From assembly GCA_036558305.1 (NCBI GenBank), contig DATBFX010000360.1, forward strand, positions 1-30,400: a DNA stretch of 30,400 bases, written 5' to 3'. This DNA comes from DATBFX01 sp036558305 (GTDB lineage: Bacteria > Chloroflexota > Chloroflexia > Thermomicrobiales > UBA6265). Within the stretch, counting starts at the first letter, position 1; each line of letters opens with the position of its first letter. A program made the translations under genes and the position numbers. Of the stretch, positions 30,270 through 30,400 are shown one piece after another. The notes below the pieces were generated by a model that was given only the letters and a program-made list of their open reading frames with translations, was not told the origin of the DNA and made no database searches.

Positions 30270-30400
30270 GGCGGCAAGGCGGCGAGGCGGCGAGGCGGCG
30301 AAGACGACGGGAGAGGCGGAAACGCGAGGAGGCGAGAAGGTCGTTCTTCTCTTGCCGCCTTGCCGCCTCACGGCGTCGGCTCCTCGTTGAGGCGGCGGTT
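30237..30400. repeat. Inverted repeat carrying an inverted copy of the DUF6760 gene's end
   Basis: Arms 30237-30286 and 30351-30400 are complementary over 50 bases with one mismatch, 47 of them in an unbroken run. The inner parts are tandem AGGCGGC(A/G) units. The outer 33 bases are the final codons NRRLNEEPTP and the stop of the gene. The loop is about 64 bases and holds more of the repeat units. The right arm runs off the window. The arm unit matches the palindrome at 9806-9897. Confidence 0.85.

Overview
The window is GC-rich DNA with dense, mostly well-formed bacterial genes. I infer a Chloroflexota bacterium, probably Thermomicrobia or Thermomicrobiales. The reasons are the cysteine-rich secreted proteins with an N-terminal RFDxLxxxL...RR.AL signature, the Thr/Pro-rich lipoprotein with prealbumin-like repeats, the AfsR/LuxR-type ATPase regulator, the CGNR regulator, and a contractile injection system of the kind found in that phylum. 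No rRNA, tRNA, insertion sequence or CRISPR array was recognised. The lineage is an inference from style and was not tested by search.

Left part (1-4.2 kb). The 5' end of a 3-hydroxyacyl-CoA dehydrogenase-type gene leaves on the minus strand. It is divergent from a two-gene unit made of a membrane-anchored protein and an exported cupin-like protein. Two adjacent decayed genes follow: a berberine-bridge-type FAD oxidase with an internal deletion, frame change and stop, and the 3' part of a SelA-like PLP enzyme broken in three frames.

4.3-11.2 kb, minus strand. Four tandem paralogues of a Tat-like exported, Cys-tailed family (with FSDRP and NPPNA motifs) enclose a small cupin gene. Upstream lies a large NB-ARC/TPR/LuxR regulator whose coding sequence carries a long palindrome inserted in frame.

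11.2-18.3 kb. Two HepT/MntA toxin-antitoxin modules (one with HepT fused to a HAD phosphatase), an AI-2E/PerM-type transporter, a YihY/BrkB membrane protein with a coupled 66-residue H-box-like peptide, a CGNR regulator divergent from a DinB-like protein, and a YefM/RelE module preceded by a coupled small signal-like ORF. The two HepT/MntA modules have lost complementary key residues.

18.5-26.2 kb. Two large cell-surface genes: a lytic transglycosylase/M23 peptidase with thrombospondin-3 calcium repeats, and a 1694-residue lipoprotein with a Thr/Pro stalk of about 620 residues, prealbumin-like repeats with a Cys pair and Asp-rich loop, and a pullulanase X25-like module.

26.2-30.4 kb. The start of an extracellular contractile injection system (eCIS) operon: Pvc16/DUF4255 cap protein, sheath, tube, tail assembly protein and DUF6760 protein. 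It runs off the right edge, so no baseplate, spike, AAA ATPase or effector is visible. A promoter whose -35 sits inside a perfect palindrome precedes it. Three intergenic gaps and the right edge each carry a long palindrome, mostly of 7- or 8-bp tandem units, a different one in each. A palindrome of the same kind as the one at the right edge is the one inserted in the LuxR gene.
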